A stretch of 64,000 nt of DNA from Burkholderiaceae bacterium (GTDB lineage Bacteria; Pseudomonadota; Gammaproteobacteria; Burkholderiales; Burkholderiaceae_E). Below are positions 41,484 through 49,978 of this stretch, in pieces; position 1 is the stretch's first letter, and each line of letters begins with the position of its first letter. The stretch lies in the NCBI GenBank assembly GCA_024235875.1, contig JACKLP010000003.1:1-64000 (forward strand), written 5' to 3'. The translations under genes and the position numbers were made by a program. The notes beneath the pieces are model-generated. The model searched no databases, had not been told where the DNA came from, and worked only from the letters and a program-made list of their open reading frames with translations.

Positions 41484-42470
41484 ATGGAATCCGGATCCGC
41501 TTCGCCGTCGGCATCTTCGGCGAGCGCGCCGGCGAGTCGCATCGGGCGCTCGTCGGGCAACGCGCGCCACATCACCGTGGCCGCCGTGCAGATGGCCTCG
41601 GGCGATCGCGACCTGCAGCGCAACGTCGATCGCGCCGAGCGCTTGATCCGGGCGGCCGCCGCGCGCGGCGCGGATCTGGTGTTGTGCCCCGAACTGTTCA
41701 TGATGCCGTACTTCTGCATCGACCAGAATGCAGGGCACTTCGATCTGGCCGAGCCCTTCGAGGGTAATGCCCGCATTGCACATTTCGCGCGGCTGGCCGC
41801 CGAACTGGGCGTGGTGCTGCCGATCGGCTTCTTCGAGCGCGCCGGCAACGTCTTCTACAACTCGGTCGCGATGGCCGACGCCGACGGCCGCGTGCTGGGC
41901 GTCTATCGCAAGACCCACATCCCGGACGGCCCCGGCTACAGCGAGAAGTTCTACTTCACGCCCGGCGACACCGGCTTTCGGGTCTGGGACACCCGCATCG
42001 GGCGCGTCGGCCTGGCGATCTGCTGGGACCAGTGGTTTCCCGAGACCGCGCGCAGCCTCGCCCTGATGGGCGCGGAGATCCTGTGCTTTCCGACCATCAT
42101 CGGTTCCGAGCCGCAGGACCCCAGCTTTGATACGGCCGGGCAATGGCAGCGCACGATGCAGGGCCACGCGGCCGCGAACATGGTGCCGGTGGTGGCGGCG
42201 AATCGCATCGGCAGCGAGACCGGCATCGGCAACGGCAACCCGCAGCAACGGCCGTTGACCAATACCTTCTATGGCTCGAGCTTCATTGCCGACCACATCG
42301 GCGCCAAGGTGGCGGAGGCGAACCGCAGCGACGAGTCCGTGCTGGTGCATGCGTTCGACCTGGGTGCGATCCAGCGCGCGAGACAGGCTTTCGGCCTGTT
42401 CCGGGATCGGCGGCCGGGGATGTATGGGGCGTTGATGACGAAGGATGGGGTAGAGGGCGGGTTGGCCTGA
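41484..42470 (+). CDS. Carbon-nitrogen hydrolase, N-carbamoylputrescine amidase-like
   Basis: A 328-residue nitrilase-superfamily amidase. The catalytic triad is Glu70 (LVLCPELF), Lys143 (GVYRKTHIPDGPGY) and Cys180 (GLAICWDQWFPE). The segments FYFTPGDTGF and NRIGSETG are those of the AguB N-carbamoylputrescine group, which yields putrescine, CO2 and ammonia. The first 28 residues are Ser/Ala-rich and not part of the fold, so translation may begin later. Only one polyamine-type gene is present, so the substrate is uncertain. Confidence 0.85.
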   Translation: MESGSASPSASSASAPASRIGRSSGNARHITVAAVQMASGDRDLQRNVDRAERLIRAAAARGADLVLCPELFMMPYFCIDQNAGHFDLAEPFEGNARIAHFARLAAELGVVLPIGFFERAGNVFYNSVAMADADGRVLGVYRKTHIPDGPGYSEKFYFTPGDTGFRVWDTRIGRVGLAICWDQWFPETARSLALMGAEILCFPTIIGSEPQDPSFDTAGQWQRTMQGHAAANMVPVVAANRIGSETGIGNGNPQQRPLTNTFYGSSFIADHIGAKVAEANRSDESVLVHAFDLGAIQRARQAFGLFRDRRPGMYGALMTKDGVEGGLA

Positions 42471-42519
42471 TTCCGCCTGGCGCTCTCGGGCAGCGGCCTT
42501 CTGCGGCCTTGGCTGGCTC

Positions 42520-42900
42520 CTAGCCTTTCTCTCCGTTCCCGTCGGAATCACTGGCGCGGCCCGACACCAGCCCCTTCAGCCCCGCAAACGGCTGGAATGT
42601 CGAGGCCGCCGGCCGGTGGCGCGTATCCGCGCGCCCGGCCGAATCGGCAAGCTTGGCGTGCTCGTGCTCGTGGCAGTAGGTGCACAGCAGTTCCCAGTTG
42701 CTGCCATCGGTCGGGTTGTCGTGGTGATTGCCGTTCTTGTGATGCACCTCGAGCTGGCGCAGGTTCGCGTGAGTAAACGTGCGCCCGCAGCCGCCACAAA
42801 CCCACGGATAGAGGCGTAGCGCCTGCTCGCGATAGCCCTCGGCGCGCCGGGCCGCAGCGAGGCGGGCCTCGCGAACGATGCGTTGGTCGTCTGTCGTCAA
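42520..42900 (-). CDS. HNH endonuclease, YajD-like
   Basis: A 126-residue HNH nuclease: two CxxC knuckles (CGGCG and CTYCH) frame the ββα-metal motif LEVHHKNGNHHDNPTDGSNWELLC. The family cleaves DNA and often stands alone in chromosomes, as here. The start is a TTG at 42900 with GGACAG upstream; no suitable ATG exists. The last 35 residues are a disordered tail. Confidence 0.85.
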   Translation of the reverse strand: MTTDDQRIVREARLAAARRAEGYREQALRLYPWVCGGCGRTFTHANLRQLEVHHKNGNHHDNPTDGSNWELLCTYCHEHEHAKLADSAGRADTRHRPAASTFQPFAGLKGLVSGRASDSDGNGEKG

Positions 42901-42949
42901 CTTTCTGTCCGTGGACTTCGGCCGCGGATCTTGCCGCTGCGACGCGGCG

Positions 42950-43396
42950 TCAACGCGCGGCGTCGGCGGCCACCGCCAGGATTCCGCGCAGCGCCAGCTC
43001 GTAGCCGTGGATGCCGAAACCCGTCACTACGCCACGCACCACGCCCGCCACCTCGGACGTGCGACCGCGCCGCGCCGGGTTGGACAGGTGCAGCTCCCAG
43101 ACCGGAAACGACACCTGGTCGATTGTCGCGCACAGGGCCGGATAGCCGGCCATGAAGCCAGCCGGGTTGATGATCGCGCCCAGGTAGCCACCTTGCTCGT
43201 GCGCCTCGTAGAGGCGGTTGATCACCTCGCCCTCGATGTTGGAGTGGAAAATGTCGACGCTCGCGCCCAGGGCGTCGGCGCTGGCGCGAATCTGGCGGTC
43301 GTAGTCGGCCAGCGTCATCGGGCCGAAGATCTCCACCTGGGCCTTGCCGCGCATGTTCATGCCGGCGCCGTGGATGACGAGGATTCGGGCGCTCAT
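42950..43396 (-). CDS. AroQ-fold protein (type II 3-dehydroquinate dehydratase homologue) lacking key catalytic residues
   Basis: A 148-residue protein of normal length that aligns along type II dehydroquinate dehydratase: HGAGMNMRG for NGPNLNLLG, HSNIEGEVINRLYEA, AIINPAGF, WELHLSN, GFGIHGYELAL. The catalytic Tyr of the REPxxYG loop is Phe24 here (EIFG), the loop Arg is absent, and the His after INPGAY is missing; the Glu and His of ELHLSN remain. Shikimate-pathway activity is therefore doubtful. It is 58 bases downstream of the M20 peptidase on the same strand, so it probably belongs to that catabolic unit. Confidence 0.8.
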   Translation of the reverse strand: MSARILVIHGAGMNMRGKAQVEIFGPMTLADYDRQIRASADALGASVDIFHSNIEGEVINRLYEAHEQGGYLGAIINPAGFMAGYPALCATIDQVSFPVWELHLSNPARRGRTSEVAGVVRGVVTGFGIHGYELALRGILAVAADAAR

Positions 43397-43454
43397 TCGG
43401 GTCTCCGATGTCGTCTAGGTGAAGGTGATTCTGGCAGAGCCGTCAGCAGCCGCG

Positions 43455-44693
43455 TCAGCTCAGCAAGTCGGCAAGCGTTCGCGCGACCACGCGGGTCGCG
43501 CGGCGCAGGTCCTCGAGCACGAGATGCTCGTCGGCGCGCTTGGCGTTGGATTCGAGCACGGTGCGCGGACCGGCACCATAGAGCACGGCCGGAATGCCGG
43601 CCTCGCCGTACAGGCGCGCGTCGGTGTAGAGTGGCGTGCCGCATTCGGGAATGTCCTCGCCAAGGACGGTTCTCGCGTGCGACCGGATCGCCTCGACCAG
43701 CGGCGCGTTGCCCGGCAGCGGTCGCAGTGCGCGGGCCAGCAACAGTCGTCGAATTTCGACACGGATGCCGGGAAACCCGCCAGCGGCGTCGTTGATCACC
43801 CGCCGGATGTCGGCCTCGACCTGCGTCGGGTCCTCTTCGGGAATCATCCGGCGATCGAGCCGGAAGACCACCTTGCCGGGGACCACATTGGTGTTGGTGC
43901 CACCGCTGATCCAGCCGACGTTCAGGTACGGATGCTCGATGCCGGCTACCGACGAGCGCGTCGAGCGGTACCGCTCGTTCTGCCCGTAGAGCGCGGCCAG
44001 GATCCGGGTCGCGCCTTGGAGCGCATCGATGCCTGTGTCGGGAATCGCCGCATGCGCCATGCGGCCGTGCACGGTGACTTCCATCTGCAGACATCCGTTG
44101 TGCGCGCTGACCACCTGGTAGCTGAAGCCCGCGCCGATCAGCAGGTCCGGATGCACGATGCCGTTGGCCAGCAGCCAGCCGGGGCCCAGTTCGCCACCGA
44201 ACTCCTCGTCGTAGGTGAAGTGCAGCTCGAGCGTGCCCCTTCGCACCGGCACGCAGGCCTCGAGCGCGCGCGCCGCGAACGAGTAGGTCGCGAAATCGCT
44301 CTTGCTGACCGCGGCGGCGCGGCCATACAGGCGACCGTCCACGACATCGCCACCGTAGGGTGGATGCGTCCAGCCGTCGCCCGGCGGCACCACGTCGCCG
44401 TGGGCGTTGAGTGCCAGCGTCGGCCCCTCGGCATCATAGACACGCCGGACCACCAGATTGGTCACCGACTGCATGCCCCGGGCTTCGACCAGCGCGGCCG
44501 GCACCGGATGCTTCTCGACTGCCCACCCGAAGCCCGCCAGCAGTTCGGCGGCGCGATCGGCATGCGGTGCATTGTTGCCGGGCGGCGTATCGGTAGGCAC
44601 CCGCACCATCTGCTGCAGGAAGCCCACCTCCTCGTCGAAATGCGCGTCGATCCACTGGTCGATGCGCTGGTACTCGGCGGCGGTGGCACTCAT
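43455..44693 (-). CDS. M20 family metallopeptidase (acetylornithine deacetylase/ArgE-DapE-like)
   Basis: A 412-residue M20 enzyme: NAHGDVVPPGDGW with His98 and Asp100, the Glu pair 163-164 in TYDEEFGGE, and a dimerisation lid domain. The bridging-Asp motif GRGxxDxKG reads GRAAAVSKSD, with Val129 in place of Asp and an Asp at 133; I believe a subgroup shares this, but it departs from the classical two-zinc site. It would hydrolyse N-acyl or carbamoyl amino acids. Its ATG overlaps the preceding amidohydrolase stop as ATGA. Confidence 0.85.
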   Translation of the reverse strand: MSATAAEYQRIDQWIDAHFDEEVGFLQQMVRVPTDTPPGNNAPHADRAAELLAGFGWAVEKHPVPAALVEARGMQSVTNLVVRRVYDAEGPTLALNAHGDVVPPGDGWTHPPYGGDVVDGRLYGRAAAVSKSDFATYSFAARALEACVPVRRGTLELHFTYDEEFGGELGPGWLLANGIVHPDLLIGAGFSYQVVSAHNGCLQMEVTVHGRMAHAAIPDTGIDALQGATRILAALYGQNERYRSTRSSVAGIEHPYLNVGWISGGTNTNVVPGKVVFRLDRRMIPEEDPTQVEADIRRVINDAAGGFPGIRVEIRRLLLARALRPLPGNAPLVEAIRSHARTVLGEDIPECGTPLYTDARLYGEAGIPAVLYGAGPRTVLESNAKRADEHLVLEDLRRATRVVARTLADLLS

Positions 44694-46003
44694 GTCGGGC
44701 CTGTTTCAGTCGGTGCTGGATCGGGTGCTCGAGCCACCGCGGCTGCGTCCAGTTGGTCGAGCATTGCAACGAAAGCATCGACGGCGAGCTGCGCGTCGTC
44801 GGCACGGATCGTCTCGCGCGGATTGTGACTGATGCCGCCGTGGCCGCAGCGAACGAACAGCATCGCCTGCGGACAGAGGCTCGCCATCATCATCGCATCG
44901 TGGCCGGCGCCGCTGGGCAGCGCGAACGCCGGCAGGCCAATCGATTCCAGCGCTCGCGACCAGGCGCGCATCAACCCGGGATCGCTCGGCGCGGCCGCTG
45001 CACGCATGACCTCGTCGCTACGCCATGTGACCCCGCGGCGCGCGCAGATCGATGCGATCTCGCGATCGATGTCGGCCAGCGCAGCGTCGCGTTGGGCATC
45101 GACCGGAGCACGTACGTCGATGCTCAGGCGACAACGCGCCGCAATGACGTTCGTGGACCCATTGGGGACCTCGAGCTGCCCGACCGTGCCCACGAGGCCG
45201 GGCTCGCGGGCGCAGCGCGTCTCGATGGCGAGCACGATCTCGGCCGCGGCACAGGCGGCGTCGTGTCGGCCGGTCATCGGTGTCGTGCCGGCATGGCCGG
45301 CGAGCCCCTCGATCTCGATCATGCGTCGCACGCCGCCATTGATCGACGTGACCACCCCCAGCGCCAGTCCCTGGCCAAGCAGCACCGGCCCCTGCTCGAT
45401 GTGTACCTCGATGAAACCGATCAGGCGGCTCGGGTCGCGGGCCAGTGCCGGGATCGCGCTCGGATCGAGGCCACAGCCGCGCATGGCCTCGGCCATCGAG
45501 ATGCCGTCGGCGTCTCGCGTTTCGAGTACGCCCGTATCGAAGCGGCCGGCCACGGCCGACGAACCCAGGAAGGTGCTGCGAAAGCGAACCCCCTCTTCCT
45601 CGGCGAAGGCGATGACTTCGAGATCGAAGGACGGGCGTCGGCCGGCCGCGGCCAGACGCGCGACCGCGGCAATCGGCACGAGGATGCCGAGCCGGCCATC
45701 GTAGCGGCCGCCATTGCGTACGGTATCGAAGTGCGAACCCGTGAGCAGCGTGTGTGCGTCGGGCGCGGTGCCGCGATAGCGGCCGACCACGTTGCCCACC
45801 GCGTCGCGCTCGACCGAGTCGAATCCTGCCTCGCGCATCAGCCCACCGATGGCCTGCGCGCAGGCGAGGTGGGCGGGCGTGCAATAGGTGAGCGTCAGTT
45901 CGCCGTCGCGATCGCTGTGCGCGGCCAGTGCATCGGCCCATGCCATGACGCGATGGCCGTCGCGCGGCGCGTCGCGGCCGTGTCCGTCGTGCTTTCGTTC
46001 CAT
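44690..46003 (-). CDS. Zn-dependent amidohydrolase, hydantoinase/carbamoylase (M20) family
   Basis: A 437-residue enzyme of the N-carbamoyl-L-amino-acid hydrolase / allantoate amidohydrolase / beta-ureidopropionase family: GSHFDTVRNGGRYDGRLGIL, AFAEEEGVRF, VHIEQGPVL, GHAGTTPM and the C-terminal SGAGHDAMMM and GISHNPRE. It removes a carbamoyl group from ureido acids. AGGAGGG precedes the ATG. First gene of the minus-strand arm, 11 bases after the RpiR gene and translationally coupled to the M20 peptidase. A second family member is at 51214-52461. Confidence 0.9.
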   Translation of the reverse strand: MERKHDGHGRDAPRDGHRVMAWADALAAHSDRDGELTLTYCTPAHLACAQAIGGLMREAGFDSVERDAVGNVVGRYRGTAPDAHTLLTGSHFDTVRNGGRYDGRLGILVPIAAVARLAAAGRRPSFDLEVIAFAEEEGVRFRSTFLGSSAVAGRFDTGVLETRDADGISMAEAMRGCGLDPSAIPALARDPSRLIGFIEVHIEQGPVLLGQGLALGVVTSINGGVRRMIEIEGLAGHAGTTPMTGRHDAACAAAEIVLAIETRCAREPGLVGTVGQLEVPNGSTNVIAARCRLSIDVRAPVDAQRDAALADIDREIASICARRGVTWRSDEVMRAAAAPSDPGLMRAWSRALESIGLPAFALPSGAGHDAMMMASLCPQAMLFVRCGHGGISHNPRETIRADDAQLAVDAFVAMLDQLDAAAVARAPDPAPTETGPT

Positions 46004-46014
46004 GCGCCGCCCTC

Positions 46015-46896
46015 CTAGGCCAGATCGTTCAGGCGCCGATGCCACTGCTCGACGCCCTGCAGGCGTCGCCGCGCGGGCTCGCCCATCGCCTGGGCCACCT
46101 GCGCCGCGAGCAGATTGAGCACGCTGACGGCCGCGACATAGCTGTCGAACATCGCCGCACCACGACAATGGCAGGCCAGGGTCCAGTCGGCCATGCGCAG
46201 CTCGGCCGCGCCCGACGGATCGGTCACCAGCACGATCCGTGCCCCGACCGCACTGGCCTCGCGCAATGCGGCCGCCAGGGCCGGCACCCGCCGGCGAAAC
46301 CCCACCGCCAACAGCAAGTCCTGCGCGCCGAGGTCGACCAGCGCCTCGGCCAGTGTCTCGGCTGGCAGTGGCGCCAGTTCGACGCCCGGACGCAGCAGGC
46401 CGAGCTGCGAGTGCGCGTACATCGCCAGCCACGCGCTGTTGCGATAGCCGACGACGACCACGCGACGCGCCTTGGTCATCGCGCGCGCGGCCGCGTCGAG
46501 TTCGCGTTCGTCGAGCGCGCCCAGCGTCCGTGCGAGGATCTGCTGGTCGGCCGCCAGGTGTCGGGACATCGGGGTGAGTTGCTCGGGCGGGCTCGACTGC
46601 TCGGCCTCGAGGTAGACCGGCGAGCCCCACTGTTGCGCGTCGCGCGCGTCGGCCCGGGCCGACGCGAAGCTCGCGTAGCCGAGACGACGAATCAGGCGGG
46701 TGACCGCCGCCTTCGAGACGCCGGCATCGGCCGCCAGCTCGGTGGCCGAATGCGTGACCAATCGACCCGGATGGTCGAGCAGCAGGTCGGCGACGCACAG
46801 CTCGCTACTGGGCAACGCATCGTAGAGGGCACGGATACGGTCCTCGAGACTGTCTGGCGACGATGCGGGACGGCGGCGGGAACGGGTCTTGCTCAT
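46015..46896 (-). CDS. RpiR/MurR family regulator
   Basis: A 293-residue regulator: N-terminal RpiR helix-turn-helix (LVTHSATELAADAGVSKAAVTRLIRRLGYASFASARADAR, about residues 40-80) and a C-terminal SIS domain (ARRVVVVGYRNSAWLAMYAH, AVGFRRRVPALAAALREA). SIS domains bind phosphosugars, though RpiR members beside amino-acid catabolic genes are known. The ATG at 46896 leaves the palindrome at 46934 in the promoter; an upstream ATG at 46950 would overlap it. It heads the minus-strand arm. Confidence 0.88.
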   Translation of the reverse strand: MSKTRSRRRPASSPDSLEDRIRALYDALPSSELCVADLLLDHPGRLVTHSATELAADAGVSKAAVTRLIRRLGYASFASARADARDAQQWGSPVYLEAEQSSPPEQLTPMSRHLAADQQILARTLGALDERELDAAARAMTKARRVVVVGYRNSAWLAMYAHSQLGLLRPGVELAPLPAETLAEALVDLGAQDLLLAVGFRRRVPALAAALREASAVGARIVLVTDPSGAAELRMADWTLACHCRGAAMFDSYVAAVSVLNLLAAQVAQAMGEPARRRLQGVEQWHRRLNDLA

Positions 46897-46933
46897 GTCG
46901 ATCGCATAGGCGGTGAGACGGCGAAAATCATCT

Positions 46934-46949
46934 TGAAACCACCGTTTCA
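46934..46949. promoter_or_regulatory. Probable RpiR operator, perfect TGAAAC-N4-GTTTCA
   Basis: A perfect 6-bp dyad in an AT-rich intergenic stretch, 38 bases upstream of the RpiR start and 103 bases upstream of the divergent TRAP operon. RpiR-family operators commonly contain TGAAA/TTTCA half-sites. A TAAAAT at 46963-46968 could be the -10 for the plus-strand operon. Confidence 0.65.
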
Positions 46950-47051
46950 TCAGATCGTAAGCTAAAATTTCAGGCTCAAGTTGGTGCATTGCATGTCCGG
47001 TGCGCGCCATGGTGGTGCGCATGCCTCCCGATGGGGCGAGGTCGTCGGTCG

Positions 47052-47585
47052 ATGAGCGATCCGTTCGAGATGCCTGGCTGGTCCGCGCGTGCCGACGCGC
47101 TGAGCCGGCGTCTGGCGTGGCTGACCGATCGCGCCGCAGCGGTGCTGCTGGCGATCCTCGTGTTCGATGTCTGGCTGGGGGTGGTCGTGCGCTACCTGGT
47201 TCCGCTGGATATCACCTTCACCGAGGAAGCCGCGCGCTACCTGATGATCTGGGTTGCGCTGCTGGCGGTTTCGAGCGGCATTCCGCGTCGCGAGCACATC
47301 GGTGTCCAGGTCCTGTTCGAGCGCCTGCCGCCGATAGCGCGGCGCCTGCTGCTCGGCGTGCTCGACGCGCTCGCCCTCGCCTTCTTCGTCTTTCTGCTGC
47401 TCTACGGCCTGGGCCTGGTCGAGCGTGGCGGCAGGACCTTCACGATGATCCACGGGCTGAGCAAGGCGTTGCCGTTCGCGGCCGTGCCGGTGGGCGCCGC
47501 GCTCGCATCCGTGCAAATCGCGCTGGTGGCCTGGCGCGACCAGGCACGCCTGGCGCGCGAGCCCACCGAGGTGGTGTGCCCATGA
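47052..47585 (+). CDS. dctQ: TRAP transporter small membrane subunit
   Basis: A 177-residue DctQ-type protein with four hydrophobic segments (AAAVLLAILVFDVWLGVVV, YLMIWVALLAVSSG, LALAFFVFLLLYGLGL, FAAVPVGAALASVQIAL) and the typical EEAARYLMIWVALLA motif. First gene of the divergent plus-strand arm; its TGA overlaps the large subunit ATG. The transporter probably imports the acidic substrate degraded by the downstream enzymes. Confidence 0.88.
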   Translation: MSDPFEMPGWSARADALSRRLAWLTDRAAAVLLAILVFDVWLGVVVRYLVPLDITFTEEAARYLMIWVALLAVSSGIPRREHIGVQVLFERLPPIARRLLLGVLDALALAFFVFLLLYGLGLVERGGRTFTMIHGLSKALPFAAVPVGAALASVQIALVAWRDQARLAREPTEVVCP

Positions 47586-48871
47586 TCCTCGTCGCAGCGA
47601 CCTTCTTCACCTTGCTGGTGCTCGGCATGCCGATCGGCTACGTGCTGGGCATCGCCGGCGTCGTGGGCATGTGGACGATCGATCCGGGCGGACGGTTCTT
47701 CCCGATGGCGGCCGAGCGCTTCTTTGCCGGGCTGGACCTGTTCACCTTCCTGGCGATGCCCTTCTTCATCCTGGCCGGCGAGATCATGAATCGTTCGGGC
47801 ATCACCGACCGGCTGATCGGCCTGGCCGACGCGCTGGTGGGCTACCTGCGCGGCGGCATGGCGCACTCGAACATGGTCGCCTCGGTGATGTTCGCTGGCC
47901 TGTCGGGCGCCGCCACCGCCGACGCAGCCGCCTTCGGCAACACCCTGGTGCCGGCGATGGTCAAGAGCGGCTACACGCGGCCCTTCGCGTGCGCGGTGAC
48001 CGCCGCCGGCTCGATCATCGGCCCGACGATCCCGCCGTCGAACCTGATGATCATCTACGGCTCGCTGATGGGCGTGTCGATCGCGGGCCTGTTCGCCGCC
48101 GGCATCCTGCCGGGCCTGCTGATCTGCCTGGTGTGCATGGCGGTGATCCGAGCGCTGGCCGACAAGCTCGGCCTGCCCAAGGCCGCGGGCGCGCCCAGCC
48201 TGCGTCGCATCCTGACGGCATTCAAGGACGGCTTCGCGGCGCTGGTGATGCCGGTGATGATCCTGGGCGCGATCCTGGGCGGTATCACCACGCCCACCGA
48301 GGCAGCATCGATCGCGGTGTTCTACGCGCTGGTGATGGGCGTGTTCGTGTACCGCAAGGTCGGCTGGGGCGATCTCACCGACATGCTGGTGCGCACCGCG
48401 CGCATCACCGGCATCGTGTTCCTGATCATCGCGTCGGCGTCGATCCTGGGCTGGTGGATGACCTTCAACCAGATCCCGCAGGCGATCGCCGCGGCCTTCC
48501 TGGCGGTGTCGGACACGCCGGCCGTGATCATCGCGCTGATCCTCGCGCTTCTGCTGTTCATCGGCATGTTCATGGACATCAACGCGATGCTGATCATCCT
48601 CGCGCCGGTGCTCGCGCCGCTGTCGGCCTCGATCGGCATGCATCCCGTGCACGCCGGCATCATGATCGTGCTGGCGCTGAACATTTCCCTGATGACCCCC
48701 CCGGTCGGCGCCTGCCTGTTCGTGCTCGCGTCGGTCACCGGCGAGCGCATCGAGCGCATCGCCAAGGCGCTATGGCCCTTCCTGCTGGCCGAGGTCGCGG
48801 TACTGCTCGCCGTCGCCTACTGGCCCGACCTGACGCTGGCCGTGCCCCGCTGGCTCGGTCTCGTGAACTGA
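47582..48871 (+). CDS. dctM: TRAP transporter large membrane subunit
   Basis: A 429-residue DctM permease with about twelve membrane segments: MPFFILAGEIMNRSGI, FAGLSGAATADAAAFGN, SIIGPTIPPSNLMIIYG and MTPPVGACLFV are family hallmarks. It drives sodium- or proton-coupled uptake together with DctQ and the periplasmic DctP encoded 38 bases downstream. The start overlaps the dctQ stop (ATGA). Confidence 0.93.
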   Translation: MILVAATFFTLLVLGMPIGYVLGIAGVVGMWTIDPGGRFFPMAAERFFAGLDLFTFLAMPFFILAGEIMNRSGITDRLIGLADALVGYLRGGMAHSNMVASVMFAGLSGAATADAAAFGNTLVPAMVKSGYTRPFACAVTAAGSIIGPTIPPSNLMIIYGSLMGVSIAGLFAAGILPGLLICLVCMAVIRALADKLGLPKAAGAPSLRRILTAFKDGFAALVMPVMILGAILGGITTPTEAASIAVFYALVMGVFVYRKVGWGDLTDMLVRTARITGIVFLIIASASILGWWMTFNQIPQAIAAAFLAVSDTPAVIIALILALLLFIGMFMDINAMLIILAPVLAPLSASIGMHPVHAGIMIVLALNISLMTPPVGACLFVLASVTGERIERIAKALWPFLLAEVAVLLAVAYWPDLTLAVPRWLGLVN

Positions 48872-48909
48872 TTCCTTCCGATCCCCTCTGCGCAACAGGA
48901 GTGCACACC

Positions 48910-49944
48910 GTGAAACTCACCACGAAACTCGCCGCGGCCGCCGCGGTGATGCTGCTGGCCGCCGGTCCGGCGCTGGCCCAGAAGACGATGCGCATCGCGC
49001 ACCTGAACCCGGAGAGTCCCTTCGACAGCCACAGCGGCGCGATGGCGGCGGTGTTCAAGAACCTCGTCGAGACCGGCACCAACGGCAGCATCAAGGTCCA
49101 GATCTTCGCCAACGGCCAGCTTGGCAAGGACAACGAAGTCATCCAGCAGGTGCGCGACGGCATCGTCGAGTCGACGATCTCTTCCTCCGGGGGCGTGGCG
49201 CAGCACTACAAGCCGGTGGGTGTGTTCGACCTGCCGTTCGCATTCCCGAACATCGCGGTGGCGACCAAGGTGATCTCGCTCGACAGCAGCTTTGGGCAGA
49301 AGATGGCGGCCGACATCGAGGCCAAGACCGGATTGAAGACGCTGGGCCTGCTCGATAGCGGCGGCTTCTTCGCGATCAGCAACTCGAAGCGCCCGATCAA
49401 GACCGTGGCCGACATGGCGAGCCTGCGCATCCGCACCATGACCCTGCCCACGCACGAGACCACGATCAAGTCGCTCGGTGGCCAGCCCACGCCGCTGCCC
49501 TGGGCCGAGGTCTACACCGCGCTGCAGACCGGCGTGGCCGATGGCCAGATGAACCCGATCCCGATCATCGCGTTCGCCAAGTTCGACGAAGTACAGAAAT
49601 ACCTCTCGATCACCAACCACGTGATCACGCCTTACTTCTGGTTCGTGAACAAGAAGTTCTACGACGGCCTGTCCGCGGCCGAGAAGAAGGTCGTCGACAG
49701 CGCCGCCGAGGTCGCGGTCGGCGCCGGACGGGGGATTTCCCGGATCATCGAGGCGTCGGCCGAGAAGGGCCTGCCCAAGCTTGGCAAGAAGATGGCGATC
49801 AATTCGATCCCGCCCGCCGAGATCGAGAAGTTCGCAAAGATGTCGCAGCCGGCCGTGCGCAAGGTGATCGAAGAGAAGCTCGGCGCCGACGGAACCGCGA
49901 TGCTCAACGCAATGCTCGACGATATCGCGAAGGCGTCGAAGTGA
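48910..49944 (+). CDS. dctP: TRAP transporter substrate-binding protein
   Basis: A 344-residue periplasmic protein with a signal peptide ending AGPALA and the DctP fold: FANGQLGKDNEVIQQVRDGIVEST, the Arg of LRIRTMTLPTHETTIKSLGGQPTPLPWAEVYTALQTGVADGQMNP that binds a carboxylate, and YFWFVNKKFYDGLS. The GTG start is supported by AGGAG eight bases upstream. A carboxylate ligand is expected; which one is unknown. Confidence 0.92.
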   Translation: MKLTTKLAAAAAVMLLAAGPALAQKTMRIAHLNPESPFDSHSGAMAAVFKNLVETGTNGSIKVQIFANGQLGKDNEVIQQVRDGIVESTISSSGGVAQHYKPVGVFDLPFAFPNIAVATKVISLDSSFGQKMAADIEAKTGLKTLGLLDSGGFFAISNSKRPIKTVADMASLRIRTMTLPTHETTIKSLGGQPTPLPWAEVYTALQTGVADGQMNPIPIIAFAKFDEVQKYLSITNHVITPYFWFVNKKFYDGLSAAEKKVVDSAAEVAVGAGRGISRIIEASAEKGLPKLGKKMAINSIPPAEIEKFAKMSQPAVRKVIEEKLGADGTAMLNAMLDDIAKASK

Positions 49945-49978
49945 CGTGCTCGCTGGACCCCGTGATACGTTTGCATCG

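Noticed and set aside
39387..42551. A continuous minus-strand frame of 1054 codons
   Set aside because: Only its last third (39387-40418) encodes a recognisable oxidoreductase. The rest runs antisense to the beta-hydroxyacid dehydrogenase and amidase genes and is an open frame caused by high GC.
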